The notes beneath the pieces were generated by a model, which saw only the letters and a program-made list of their open reading frames with translations, did not search any database and was not told the origin of the DNA. DNA of 64,000 bases from Nitrospira sp. CR1.3 (lineage in GTDB: Bacteria > Nitrospirota > Nitrospiria > Nitrospirales > Nitrospiraceae): contig WIAH01000014.1 in the NCBI GenBank assembly GCA_014055525.1, positions 1 to 64,000 on the forward strand, written 5' to 3'. Numbering within the stretch: position 1 is the stretch's first letter; each line of letters begins with the position of its first letter. The position numbers and the translations under genes are program-made. Shown in pieces: positions 40,766-49,212 of the stretch.

Positions 40766-41269
40766 CTACTTCTTGATCGTGGGAAGCTCTTTGGCAAGTT
40801 GCGCATCGATATAGAGCTGAAGCCGGCGCTCAAGTTGCAGCCAACGCACCACCGTTTTGGCCGGCAACTTCTTTTCAAGGGCGCCAAAACACTTCGCGCG
40901 CAGATCGAGTGTCCGCTGATCCACATGGAACACGTCCTCGGCCAATTGTTTGGCCTGCTGATCCGTCATCGTCTCATGCTGGCTCACATAGTTCTTCAAC
41001 AACGCGATTTTCTTGTCGGCGATCTCTGCCAGCTCGACCTCATACTGACGATACACCGGCCAGAAGACCTCGGCTTCCTTATCGGTGAAGTGCATGCGAT
41101 CCGCGATCAGCGCGGCTTTCTTGGTTCGCAGGTCCGATCTGAGGAGCTCGGCATCGGACGGTGAGAGCGCCTGTTCTTCACTGCGCCCTGCTGTCGGAAC
41201 GACCAGCGGCGCAAGCGCCGCCATCCACATGATGACCGAGGCACCGGCAACGTAACTCCTTAATCTCAT
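40766..41269 (-). CDS. Helical periplasmic protein, Spy/CpxP-like
   Basis: A 167-residue exported protein with a signal peptide (to about residue 30) and a long helical mature part: FTDKEAEVFWPVYRQYEVEL, AEIADKKIALLKNYVSQHET and VVRWLQLERRLQLYIDAQLA. The DKEAEVFWPVYxxY motif is shared with the protein at 55285-55773, so the two are paralogues. The fold resembles Spy/CpxP-type periplasmic chaperones. Its start overlaps the FGE-like stop by 4 bp, so they are co-translated. Confidence 0.75.
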   Translation of the reverse strand: MRLRSYVAGASVIMWMAALAPLVVPTAGRSEEQALSPSDAELLRSDLRTKKAALIADRMHFTDKEAEVFWPVYRQYEVELAEIADKKIALLKNYVSQHETMTDQQAKQLAEDVFHVDQRTLDLRAKCFGALEKKLPAKTVVRWLQLERRLQLYIDAQLAKELPTIKK

Positions 41270-42324
41270 GTGTTCCTCCGTGATGGGTTTGTCGACGGAT
41301 CCTTCACCAGGCGGAATCCCAGGTGCGAGGTTCCCGTATCCGGAGCGCCCTTGCCTCGCCCGCCCGGTCGATAGCGCGCACAGTACTGATCGGTGCAGAG
41401 GTACGAGCCGCCCTTATGCACTTTCTTCTGCACGCCCGGTTCGCTGGGATCGAAGCTGTCGCGAGGTCCCTGCGGATTGCGCGGAACGCCCCCTGCCGCT
41501 GTGAGAGTCTGGAAATAATCGTGCCGATACCAGTCGGCCGTCCACTCCCAAACGTTGCCGGCCATGTCGTAGAGGCCGTAGCCGTTCGGTGGAAATGACC
41601 CGACCGGCGCCGTTGTGGTGAAACCGTCATGCGCCGTATTGTGGTCCGGGAAATGTCCCTGAAAGGAATTGGCCATCGCCCGCCCGTTCGGCTCGAAGTC
41701 GTCTCCCCACGTGTAGGCTTTCTTGATCAGGCCGCCTCGCGCCGCAAGCTCCCATTCGGCTTCCGTCGGCAGACGCTTCCCCGCCCAGGCGGCGTACGCG
41801 ATCACGTCTTCGTAGGCGACGTGCACGACCGGGTGGTTGAGCTTGTCGGCAATGGTACTGGACGCCCCTTGCGGATGCCGCCAGCTCGCCCCGGTCACAT
41901 AACCCCACCATTGAAAATGATTATCCAACGGAACGGGCCCGGCCGGCGCGGTAAAGACGACGGAGCCGGCCACGAGATTTTCCGGCGGCGCGCCGGGATA
42001 ATCCTCAGCTCGGGGAACCCGCTCGGCCACCGTTACATAGCCGGTTGCCTTGACGAACTGCTCGAACATCTCATTGGTGACTTCAGTCCGATCCATGAAG
42101 AATCCATCGACTTCCACTTGATGCACGGGCTGGGCATCTCGAAACATGGGCTCGTCGCTCCCCATCCAGAAGACGCCTCCGGGAATCCACACCATGCCGT
42201 CGGGAACGGGTCCGGTCGGGCTGGCTTCCTGCCTGACGTACCAGGCCGCGGTGCCGATAGTGGCCAGCACGACAACGACCGCCCATGCAATCGAAAGCCG
42301 GCTTTGCCCCGTACTCATGAACAT
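41266..42324 (-). CDS. Formylglycine-generating enzyme-like (SUMF1 family)
   Basis: A 352-residue protein with an N-terminal membrane anchor or signal (about 11-28) and an FGE-sulfatase domain: MVWIPGGVFWMGSDEPMFRD, DRTEVTNEMFEQFVKATGYV, KRLPTEAEWELAARGG, DMAGNVWEWTADWY and the active-site loop GGSYLCTDQYCARYR with Cys310 and Cys315. True FGEs convert the sulfatase active-site Cys to formylglycine, and the two sulfatases in this region carry such a Cys (C-T-A-G-R and C-S-P-T-R). Both key Cys are present, which supports real FGE activity. The signal/anchor suggests it works outside the cytoplasm. Confidence 0.85.
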   Translation of the reverse strand: MFMSTGQSRLSIAWAVVVVLATIGTAAWYVRQEASPTGPVPDGMVWIPGGVFWMGSDEPMFRDAQPVHQVEVDGFFMDRTEVTNEMFEQFVKATGYVTVAERVPRAEDYPGAPPENLVAGSVVFTAPAGPVPLDNHFQWWGYVTGASWRHPQGASSTIADKLNHPVVHVAYEDVIAYAAWAGKRLPTEAEWELAARGGLIKKAYTWGDDFEPNGRAMANSFQGHFPDHNTAHDGFTTTAPVGSFPPNGYGLYDMAGNVWEWTADWYRHDYFQTLTAAGGVPRNPQGPRDSFDPSEPGVQKKVHKGGSYLCTDQYCARYRPGGRGKGAPDTGTSHLGFRLVKDPSTNPSRRNT

Positions 42325-42424
42325 GTTCCCACCTGCCCCATGATCCAGGCTCTTGAATTGCGAAGCCTATCATGTCGCCCGGTCGAAGAGCTATCGCTGT
42401 TCTGGAGAATGGCATCCGCTCTGA

Positions 42425-42572
42425 CGTATTCGTGTTTGGGGACAGGCTCCCGCCGTAGCGTGGCGAAGGCGGGTGCCTTGTCCCGGTTCGGTATCGAGAG
42501 GGGGACAGGCCCCGCGCGAAGACGCGCTGGAAGGGGGCCAGTCCCCAGCGCGGGGAAGGGTGTCAGTCCCCG
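42425..42572. repeat. GGGGAC-type hairpin cluster
   Basis: A hairpin at about 42438-42484 (GGGGACAGGCTCCCGCC against GGCGGGTGCCTTGTCCC) followed by more GGGGACAG and CAGTCCCC words. It separates the FGE operon from the outer-membrane barrel gene. Confidence 0.55.
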
Positions 42573-43574
42573 CTAGAAGACCGCGGCGATACCGACCGCC
42601 ACATTGGTGTTCTTGATCGACTCCGGTTCGAAACTCTGTTGACGGCTCGACCGCTGGAAGCCGATGAGGCCACGCAGGGAATCGGTGAACTGATGAATCA
42701 GCAGAATCTCCCCTTGAACAATATCCTCATGGGCGCCGTTACGCTCATCCCCCACAATCCCGCTGGTCCAATTATTCCGCTCATAGTGGACCGCCGCGGA
42801 CAGGGTTAGCCGCTTCATCAGCTCGAAATCGATGTCGGCGCTGACGTAGTGGTTCACATAGGACACATCATCCTGCAATTGCGGCTGACTTCTGCCCTCG
42901 GCCAGACCTCGTTCATAGTGATAACTGAGCCCGAGCTTGACCCGTTCGGAAATTCGCCATTCGAGGTGCGGCCCGATCGTCCAGAAGTTCGTGTCACGCT
43001 GCGCGAACGCGTCGTTGTAGCGGCGAGTCCCGAATCTCGTCAGTACGCGCACCTCGACCTTTTCCGTGAGGCGCTGTTCCACCCGTACGCTCCAGATATT
43101 GCTCGTGACCGTTTCCTCCACCAGTCCCTCTGAGCCAGGCCGGCGATCCTCGTTCTCGCCGAGAAACAGATTCGGCGCATAGTAGTAGCGCAATAACACG
43201 CGAGTGTCCGGCGTGAACGCCTGGACGGCGTCAATCTTCAGAGTGCCGTGATTGAAGCGCGGGTTGTCCGCGTAAATGAACCCTTGGCCTCGGATGCTCA
43301 GCGACGTGGTTCCAAATCGATTGTCAAAGGAGGTCCTGGCGATCGCGTCCGGCTCGAAGACGACATCGGACCCCTTGTTGGTCAGACTGGAATCAAGCGC
43401 AGGCTGTGTCGGATCTTCATCTCTGGTCAGTCGTCGTGTGGCGGAGAAAATACCGATGTCATCGGTATAAAACAGCAATGCCCGTCCCTCGAAGGTGGTC
43501 TCGGCAAACGCCGGAGATGTCGTTATTCCGATCAATACCACGGCGATGAGCCTGGAATGCATCAGGTGTCTCAT
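42573..43574 (-). CDS. Outer-membrane beta-barrel protein
   Basis: A 333-residue exported barrel: signal peptide ending near SPAFAE (residue 25), then alternating strands throughout (TRVLLRYYYAPNLFLGENED, IWSVRVEQRLTEKVEVRVLT, RVKLGLSYHYERGLAEGRSQ) and a terminal Phe (VGIAAVF), the barrel-assembly signal. No specific porin family recognised; substrate unknown. It stands alone between a hairpin cluster and a divergent VapBC pair. Confidence 0.75.
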   Translation of the reverse strand: MRHLMHSRLIAVVLIGITTSPAFAETTFEGRALLFYTDDIGIFSATRRLTRDEDPTQPALDSSLTNKGSDVVFEPDAIARTSFDNRFGTTSLSIRGQGFIYADNPRFNHGTLKIDAVQAFTPDTRVLLRYYYAPNLFLGENEDRRPGSEGLVEETVTSNIWSVRVEQRLTEKVEVRVLTRFGTRRYNDAFAQRDTNFWTIGPHLEWRISERVKLGLSYHYERGLAEGRSQPQLQDDVSYVNHYVSADIDFELMKRLTLSAAVHYERNNWTSGIVGDERNGAHEDIVQGEILLIHQFTDSLRGLIGFQRSSRQQSFEPESIKNTNVAVGIAAVF

Positions 43575-43584
43575 TGACGGCTAG

Positions 43585-43602
43585 CCATATCACATGGTAT
43601 GG
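43585..43602 (+). promoter_or_regulatory. Imperfect palindrome before vapBC
   Basis: CCATATCACATGGTATGG is an imperfect dyad (CCATA...TATGG) just upstream of the antitoxin start. It is placed where VapBC complexes bind to repress their operon. Confidence 0.4.
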
Positions 43603-43610
43603 TCAGCCAT

Positions 43611-43856
43611 ATGAAGACAACCATACAAATAGCCGATAGCCTGTTTGAAGAGGCCCGCAAGTTGGCCCATCGAGAGCGGACGACATTGAAAGCTCTTGTG
43701 GAACAAGGACTTCGATTGATTGTGTCAGAACGCAAGCGGCGTAATGGATTCCGCCTCCGCAAGGCCACGTTCAAAGGTCAGGGATTGCAACCGCGTCTTT
43801 CCGGGGCCTCCTGGGAGCAGATTCGCGAACTGAGCTATGAAGGTCGCGGCGGATGA
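43611..43856 (+). CDS. vapB: VapB-type antitoxin
   Basis: An 81-residue antitoxin: MKTTIQIADSLFEEARKLAH, RERTTLKALVEQGLRLIVSE, a ribbon-helix-helix DNA-binding domain, then a basic tail with SGASWEQIRELSYEGRGG that binds the toxin. No strong ribosome site is visible, so leaderless or weak initiation is possible. The next start overlaps by 4 bp. Confidence 0.82.
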   Translation: MKTTIQIADSLFEEARKLAHRERTTLKALVEQGLRLIVSERKRRNGFRLRKATFKGQGLQPRLSGASWEQIRELSYEGRGG

Positions 43857-44287
43857 TCGCCATCGACAGCAACCTCTTGGTCTACGCTCATCGCGAAGAC
43901 TCCCCCTGGCATGAACCTGCATACGATCACCTTCTTCGATTGGCTGAGGGACGAGCGCCATGGGCCATACCCTGGCCCTGCATTCACGAATTTCTCGCGA
44001 TCGTGACCCATTCGCGCATCTATGCTCCCCCAACGCCATTGGAGACGGCGATCAATCAGGTGGAGGCGTGGATGGAATCGCCGAGTCTCGTCCTCCTGTC
44101 GGAGTCTGAAAATTACTGGACACAACTCGGAACCGTCCTCCGGGCCGCCAGGGCATCCGGTCCACAAGTTCATGACGCGCGAGTCGCCGCCCTCTGCCTG
44201 CAACATGGGGTCATGGAGTTATGGACAGCGGATCGGGATTTTAGCCGTTTCGCCGGGCTCACGGTTCGGAATCCCTTGGTCGGCTAG
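43853..44287 (+). CDS. vapC: VapC-type PIN-domain toxin
   Basis: A 144-residue PIN-domain toxin: MIAIDSNLLVYAHREDSPWH with Asp5, PWPCIHEFLAIVTH with Glu46, VHDARVAALCLQHGV with Asp near 107, and LWTADRDFSRF with the fourth acid. All catalytic acids are present. The gene is coupled to VapB by an ATGA overlap. Confidence 0.88.
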   Translation: MIAIDSNLLVYAHREDSPWHEPAYDHLLRLAEGRAPWAIPWPCIHEFLAIVTHSRIYAPPTPLETAINQVEAWMESPSLVLLSESENYWTQLGTVLRAARASGPQVHDARVAALCLQHGVMELWTADRDFSRFAGLTVRNPLVG

Positions 44288-44331
44288 CAGTCTACGCAAG
44301 CAGTCGGCCTTCCTGCCCAACCATCTTCAGC

Positions 44332-45342
44332 TCATTTGTCGAACGGAAACAGCCGCTTCCAGTTGCGCTTCATGTCCACGACCGACCAGCCATTGGCGGC
44401 AGCTTCGTCGAGCGCCTTGTCCAATTTCCCGACGGGCGACGCGCGGTCATAAGCCCATTCGCGTTCGGCGTCCGTATGGTGGACGAGGCCCATGAATCGC
44501 GCGCCGGAACCGGCGGCCGTCCACTGCAGCATCTGGAGGTCGCCGTCGGAATTGCCGAATGCGAGTATGGGATGACGGCCGATGAATTTCTGAATGCCGA
44601 CCGGTTTGCCTTCCTTGTCATCGATGAAGTCCACAGCCGGCAACTTGACCAGCGCCGGCTTCCCGTTGCGTAGCTCGAACTTCTGTTTGCCGACGCTGCC
44701 GACCACCTGTTCAGGCGGAATGCCATAAATCGGTTCGACCCAGGCACGCATGAATTCCACCCCACCGCCTGACACGATGAAGGTCTTGAACCCGTTTGCG
44801 CGTAAATAGGCCAGCAGCTCGAGCATCGGCTGGTACACGACCTCGTTGTAGCGTTTCTTGAAGCGCGGATGTGTTGCCGTCGCGATCCAATCTTTGACCG
44901 TCTCGTTGAACTCCTCGGTCGTCATCCCGGCATGCGACACAGCGATCACTTCCAGCAGCGCCTTGTCGCCGCCCGCTGCAAAGGCCTTTTTGTCCCCTTC
45001 GAGCAAGGCCTTGAAAGGCTGCTGCTGCTTCCATTCCGGATGCTTCGGCGCCTGCGCTTTGACACGGTCCAGGGCAAATTGAACCTGAAAGTAGATCGGC
45101 TGCTCGGCCCAGAGCGTGCCGTCGTTGTCGAATACGGCAATGCGCTCGGCAGTCGGCACGAAGTCAGGACTTCCTTCCATTGTCACGCGGGAGACGAAGT
45201 CGACCAGCGAATTCTTGACCGGACCGTCGTTCCATGACTCGAGCTGATCCGGTTGGCCCGCCGCAGGCGCCGCGATCGTAATGAAAGCGAGCCCCGCGAT
45301 CAGCGTCACGGAGGCCATGAGAATTTTTCCGCATACGTTCAT
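44332..45342 (-). CDS. Exported HAD-superfamily phosphatase
   Basis: A 336-residue protein with a signal peptide (about 1-29) and a HAD phosphatase fold: motif I as AVFDNDGTLWAEQP (nucleophile Asp then Asp+2), motif II TFIVSGGGVEFMRAW, and the motif IV area LAFGNSDGDLQML with acidic residues. It resembles the phosphoserine-phosphatase branch. A periplasmic location suggests hydrolysis of small phosphomonoesters. It is a single gene. Confidence 0.85.
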   Translation of the reverse strand: MNVCGKILMASVTLIAGLAFITIAAPAAGQPDQLESWNDGPVKNSLVDFVSRVTMEGSPDFVPTAERIAVFDNDGTLWAEQPIYFQVQFALDRVKAQAPKHPEWKQQQPFKALLEGDKKAFAAGGDKALLEVIAVSHAGMTTEEFNETVKDWIATATHPRFKKRYNEVVYQPMLELLAYLRANGFKTFIVSGGGVEFMRAWVEPIYGIPPEQVVGSVGKQKFELRNGKPALVKLPAVDFIDDKEGKPVGIQKFIGRHPILAFGNSDGDLQMLQWTAAGSGARFMGLVHHTDAEREWAYDRASPVGKLDKALDEAAANGWSVVDMKRNWKRLFPFDK

Positions 45343-45498
45343 CTTGATTGTCTCCCTTGGGTGAGTCGGCTTCTCTCGTCTGCTTAACTGCTCAATGTTC
45401 AGCAGCTTCCAAATCTTGTTGCATCAGGTTTCGACCACATCGGATCATTGAATATGCCGGGAAAGCCCTTGCCCGGTGGTTTTCAACAAGTTACAATA

Positions 45499-45723
45499 AT
45501 GCCAATGTTGGACTGGACTCAGTGCAGGGCTGTCGAACGCGTTCCCGGAAAAGTCAGTGGAGCATGGCTGTTCAAGGGAACCCGCGTGCCGGTACGTGCG
45601 TTGTTCGAGACTCTCGAGGACGGTGCCAGCGTGAATGAATTCCTGAAATGGTTTCCTGGTGTCACGCGCGAACAGGTCGCCGCCGTTTTGGAGCACGCTG
45701 AGCACAGTCTGGTCGAGACATGA
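45499..45723 (+). CDS. DUF433 antitoxin-like protein
   Basis: A DUF433 protein of about 74 residues: VPGKVSGAWLFKGTRVPVRA, LFETLEDGASVNEFLKWFPG and VTREQVAAVLEHAEHSL. The ATG at 45499 (or 45505) fits the family start; the frame is open further upstream. A DUF5615-like start follows but is broken after about 15 codons, so this antitoxin appears to have lost its toxin. Confidence 0.7.
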   Translation: MPMLDWTQCRAVERVPGKVSGAWLFKGTRVPVRALFETLEDGASVNEFLKWFPGVTREQVAAVLEHAEHSLVET

Positions 45724-45750
45724 GCACAACCTGATAGAAAACCGGACGCG

Positions 45751-45796
45751 TTGCGAATCCTTTTCGATCAAGGTACCCCGGTCCCTTTACGGCTAA
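45751..45796 (+). pseudogene. DUF5615 toxin, N-terminal stub
   Basis: From a TTG the DNA reads LRILFDQGTPVPLRLT, the usual start of DUF5615 toxins of the FDQGTP type. It then leaves the family and enters TCTCG-word repeat DNA (45816-45880). The gene seems to have been cut by that repeat. Only the DUF433 partner upstream is intact. Confidence 0.55.
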
Positions 45797-45815
45797 CTAG
45801 ACCCCGCTTGGCCCT

Positions 45816-45880
45816 CTCGCAAGTTCTTCTCAACTCGCTACTCTCGCCCGTCTCGCTCTTCCCGCGAACCTTGCTCAGCC
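45816..45880. repeat. TCTCGC word array
   Basis: Repeated ACTCGCTACTCTCGCCCGTC-type words between a toxin stub and the end of the BON-domain gene. Same class as 11518-11640. Confidence 0.5.
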
Positions 45881-46582
45881 CTATCTGGTTTTCGCTCTGA
45901 TCGACATGTATCCGGCCTCCGGCAAGACGAGCCAATTCATTACGTTTTTCACACCCTCCACACCAGCGGCGGCACTTTCCGCGTTGCGCCGTTCTTCGTC
46001 CCCCGACACTACTCCGAGCAGGACCACATGACCCTCCAACACTTCCACATGAACCCGACTCTTCACCACTCCCGGCGCAAGCGCGAGGGCTGCCTGAATT
46101 TGGGCCTTGAGGGAGACATCTGCGGCCTTGTTCGACACCGCGTTATCGTCAGGCGAAGCCTCCTTCACGGGGAGATACCCCTCCACCGATCGGAGACCGG
46201 ATACATGCCTGGCCGTGTTCAGCACCGCCTCACCCTGTTCCTTGCTGTCGACATGCCCGACGACATAGCCTCGCTCCATAAAGACATAGGGTGAAAGCGT
46301 CAGCCCTGAGAATCCCTGCTCCGCCACCAACGCCTCGTGCATATGGAGTTTGTGCACATCATCATGCGCGATCGCCCTGGGACTCAGCTCGCTCTGCGCC
46401 GCTTCCACCATCGCCTTGTATTTGGCGCCGCCGCAGCCGGTAGATGCCAGGAGAATCAGTGCCGCACTGGCAATCACAGGGCCCTGAGCCCGTAGAACGG
46501 CAGACCACGAACGTACCCCCGCACCACAGGTACCCCAAGTTCCCCGACAGTCCTGCATCCCGGTGTGGAAATCTGATTTCAT
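45881..46582 (-). CDS. BON-domain lipoprotein
   Basis: A lipoprotein of about 233 residues: after a short N-terminal part comes a hydrophobic segment ending LILLASTGCGG, giving a lipidated Cys near 50. Two BON-like modules follow (SGLTLSPYVFMERGYVVGHV ... RHVSGLRSVEGYLPV; IQAALALAPGVVKSRVHVEV, LLGVVSGDEERRNAESAAAG). BON domains bind phospholipid and stabilise the envelope, as in OsmY/DolP. The start at 46582 is likely; it nearly overlaps the upstream ATPase stop. Confidence 0.75.
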   Translation of the reverse strand: MKSDFHTGMQDCRGTWGTCGAGVRSWSAVLRAQGPVIASAALILLASTGCGGAKYKAMVEAAQSELSPRAIAHDDVHKLHMHEALVAEQGFSGLTLSPYVFMERGYVVGHVDSKEQGEAVLNTARHVSGLRSVEGYLPVKEASPDDNAVSNKAADVSLKAQIQAALALAPGVVKSRVHVEVLEGHVVLLGVVSGDEERRNAESAAAGVEGVKNVMNWLVLPEAGYMSIRAKTR

Positions 46583-47823
46583 AGGCAAGACCATGGCAGC
46601 GCGGTCACGTTCTCACTCAACTCCAGAGGCGCGGAGCACCGGCAGATCAGATAGCCGTGGCGGGCCTGTTTCGGATGTTCACGCATGAATGTCATCACGT
46701 GCTTCGCATCTCCGAGGGTCGGGCGTTCCGTCCATTTGACTTCGATCGGAGTGAACCGACCGTCCCGAGCGATGATGAAATCCACTTCCGCACCGGCCTT
46801 GGTACGTAGATAGTGGAGCTTGCCGTCGCCTAGGTATTGCAGGCGCTTCCACAACTCAATCCCCACCCATTGCTCGAACAGTGGACCGGGATTGGCGCGC
46901 ACCGCAGCGGTCTCTATGGGCATTTCCGCAGCGGCATTGCGCACTCCGAGGTCAAAGAAAAAGAATCGCTCCGTGGACAACAGACTCTTGCGCGGGCTGC
47001 CGGAAAACGCCGTGACCCGAAAGCCAAGAAACATGTCTTCCAACAATTGATAGTAGGTCTTGACGGTGGGCAGGCTGATGCCTGCCTCACGAGAGATTCC
47101 GGCATAATTGATCATCATGCCGGCCTCCGCTGCGCTCAGTTGAAGGAACCGCGCGAACGCGGGCCAGTTTTTCACCAGCGCTTCGCGCCGCAACTCCTCT
47201 TCCAGATACACGATCGTGTAGGTCCGCAAGAGATCGGCACGATGTGAGGGCTGAGCCGTCGCGACTACCGGCAGTTCGCCGAAGAGCAGTCGTTCCATGA
47301 TATCCACCTTGGGAAACCCCGGTTCGTTGCCGACGCGGCGAACCGGCAAGGGCAACACTGAGACCGCCCCTTCTGACCGCTCCGCTCGGGCCGGCGGCCG
47401 TTCCGCCAGAACCAGCGGGTACAAATGGTAGAGGATACCGCGTCCCGGCAGCAGGTTCGCCCCTGTCATGCGCAGTTTCCTGGCGGAACTGCCGCACAGT
47501 ACAAACCGCCAGCGCTTCTTGTCTGAATCGTAGAGATGTTGAACGCCGTTGAAGAGATCCGGAACATTCTGTGCCTCGTCGACGACGACGATGGCCGGCG
47601 ATTTCGATTTCGGCAAGGCCCGGCACTGTTGGACGAGCAGATCGGGGTTGCGCAAATACTCCGCGCGCTCTCCCGGTCTTGACAAATCGACCCACAAGGC
47701 CGTTTGTGGCAGCAGCTTGCGCAGCAGCGTAGATTTTCCCGTTTGGCGCGCACCGAACACGATGTGCACGTACGGGGCGCGGAACTTCTGCTTCCAGAAG
47801 GGCTCGATCCATCGACGAAACAT
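46579..47823 (-). CDS. AAA+ ATPase with DUF4143 domain
   Basis: A 414-residue ATPase: Walker A GARQTGKST (about 23-31), Walker B AIVVVDEAQNVPDLF, sensor region RFVLCGSSARKLRM, a helix-turn-helix-like middle (EAGISLPTVKTYYQLLEDMF), and the C-terminal DUF4143 nuclease-like domain (KAGAEVDFIIARDGRFTPIE, VKWTERPT) with the D...E-x-K pattern. The family is widespread, has no settled function and often lies near TA genes. A second, distinct member is at 49213-50388. Confidence 0.85.
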   Translation of the reverse strand: MFRRWIEPFWKQKFRAPYVHIVFGARQTGKSTLLRKLLPQTALWVDLSRPGERAEYLRNPDLLVQQCRALPKSKSPAIVVVDEAQNVPDLFNGVQHLYDSDKKRWRFVLCGSSARKLRMTGANLLPGRGILYHLYPLVLAERPPARAERSEGAVSVLPLPVRRVGNEPGFPKVDIMERLLFGELPVVATAQPSHRADLLRTYTIVYLEEELRREALVKNWPAFARFLQLSAAEAGMMINYAGISREAGISLPTVKTYYQLLEDMFLGFRVTAFSGSPRKSLLSTERFFFFDLGVRNAAAEMPIETAAVRANPGPLFEQWVGIELWKRLQYLGDGKLHYLRTKAGAEVDFIIARDGRFTPIEVKWTERPTLGDAKHVMTFMREHPKQARHGYLICRCSAPLELSENVTALPWSCL

Positions 47824-47963
47824 GTCGTGATATTTATAAACGTCAGACTTTTATAAAGTCAAGTTATCGATAAGTCTCCTAACCGCTCTTGGCCTCTACC
47901 CCGAGCAAGGCCGTCTGTCATGGGGTCGCCGGCCGTTCGATGACCGCTCACCTTGTCTTGTCA

Positions 47964-48233
47964 TCAGCTCTGGCAATTCGACCGCATGGCCATCCCCAGC
48001 ACAGCGGCGAACGGCGCGACACACAATGCGATGCCGCCGACCAGCACGGCAAGCCGCCTGACCAGATGGTCGATCAATTCCTTCCCGACCGACAGCGCCG
48101 AGTCCGTGCTTTCGTGAGCAATCGCCCTGACTTCCTGCATGGTGGCCTTCCATTCGTCCTTGACCTGTTCGATCGTGGCGAGTCGCTGCCGGACGCGGCG
48201 ACGTAGCGGCTGACTGTGACGAGATTTCCCCAT
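47964..48233 (-). CDS. Small membrane protein, hypothetical
   Basis: An 89-residue frame with a basic N-terminus (SRHSQPLRRRVRQRLATIEQ), an amphipathic helix, and one convincing membrane helix (RLAVLVGGIALCVAPFAAVL). No domain recognised. The ribosome site is poor, so the call is tentative. Confidence 0.4.
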   Translation of the reverse strand: MGKSRHSQPLRRRVRQRLATIEQVKDEWKATMQEVRAIAHESTDSALSVGKELIDHLVRRLAVLVGGIALCVAPFAAVLGMAMRSNCQS

Positions 48234-48491
48234 ATCGGCATGATCTGTCCCGCTCGCCTATCTGATTGCCGATCTTTCGTCGCCGAGCTTGAAACCGACT
48301 TTGGTCTTGTCCCCCACCAAGTGCTCCGTGCGGTAGCCCTGCAGGGCAACGGGAGCGGCGGCAGGAAAAGTCACGAGGGGCTGCCCGGTCAATATGGAAG
48401 CATCAAGAGATGAGGGAGAAGCATCATCCCAATTCCGAGACCCGTACCCCACAACCTGAAGGAGTGAGTGCAATGACTCGTCCGTTTGTGA

Positions 48492-49115
48492 CTAGTTGAG
48501 GTCGCTGTCTTTCCAGTACTTCGTCCCGTACAACATCGCCTGAGCCATCACGCCGTTCTTGGTGAGTTGATAAACTTCCACTCCCTGAAAGAGTTGCACA
48601 TCCTCCTGACCGGCCGCCGCAATCTTGGCCTCTTGGCGGGCCGCCATCCCTTGGTCACCAACCTGTCCCTCCGCGCTGGCCTTTCCCGAAAACTCGAGCC
48701 CTGTATCAATAAACTTCTTGAATGCTTCCTTGTCATGGAAAATCATCACGGCTCGCAGGTCCGACACACCCAGGCCGACTCCCCCGCCGAGCTCCACCAT
48801 CTTCATGAAGGTCTCTTTCTTGGTGGTATTGTCCACCGCCACTCCGTAGCCGTTGCCGCTCCCGAGCATCAGGATCTTGACGTTCATGTTGCTGAAGACC
48901 GCGTAGCCGGCAGCCTTCTCCAGTCTGTCTCGGACCCCAGGCTTCTCTTTGTACAGGTCCGCGAGCGTCTGCTTTTGCATGTCGCGGATATTCGCCCGTT
49001 TTTCTTCCGCGCTATCTCCTTTCGCGCCAAAGAAGCCCATGAGTCCTGCCAAGCTGATGACGGCGCAGGCCGATAGGATCACAGCCCTGGTCCATTGCGG
49101 CATCGTCATATTCAT
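48492..49115 (-). CDS. YSC84-related exported protein
   Basis: A 207-residue exported protein with an N-terminal hydrophobic signal (AVILSACAVISLAGLMGFF) and a YSC84/DUF500-type domain: KAAGYAVFSNMNVKILMLGS, GNGYGVAVDNTTKKETFMKM, VELGGGVGLGVSDLRAVMIF, and a C-terminal strand MAQAMLYGTKYW. The domain binds phosphoinositides in eukaryotes; bacterial roles are unclear. The ATG at 49115 has GGGGG-ACGAT ahead of it and is preferred to one 60 bases upstream. Confidence 0.85.
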   Translation of the reverse strand: MNMTMPQWTRAVILSACAVISLAGLMGFFGAKGDSAEEKRANIRDMQKQTLADLYKEKPGVRDRLEKAAGYAVFSNMNVKILMLGSGNGYGVAVDNTTKKETFMKMVELGGGVGLGVSDLRAVMIFHDKEAFKKFIDTGLEFSGKASAEGQVGDQGMAARQEAKIAAAGQEDVQLFQGVEVYQLTKNGVMAQAMLYGTKYWKDSDLN

Positions 49116-49212
49116 ATCGTCCCCCTTTCGATCGACCGTCCGCAACGCTGGTCGGACGGAAAGACTTGGTTCCAATCACGTCGCATGTCCACTCCGGTCC
49201 AATGCTTCCCCA

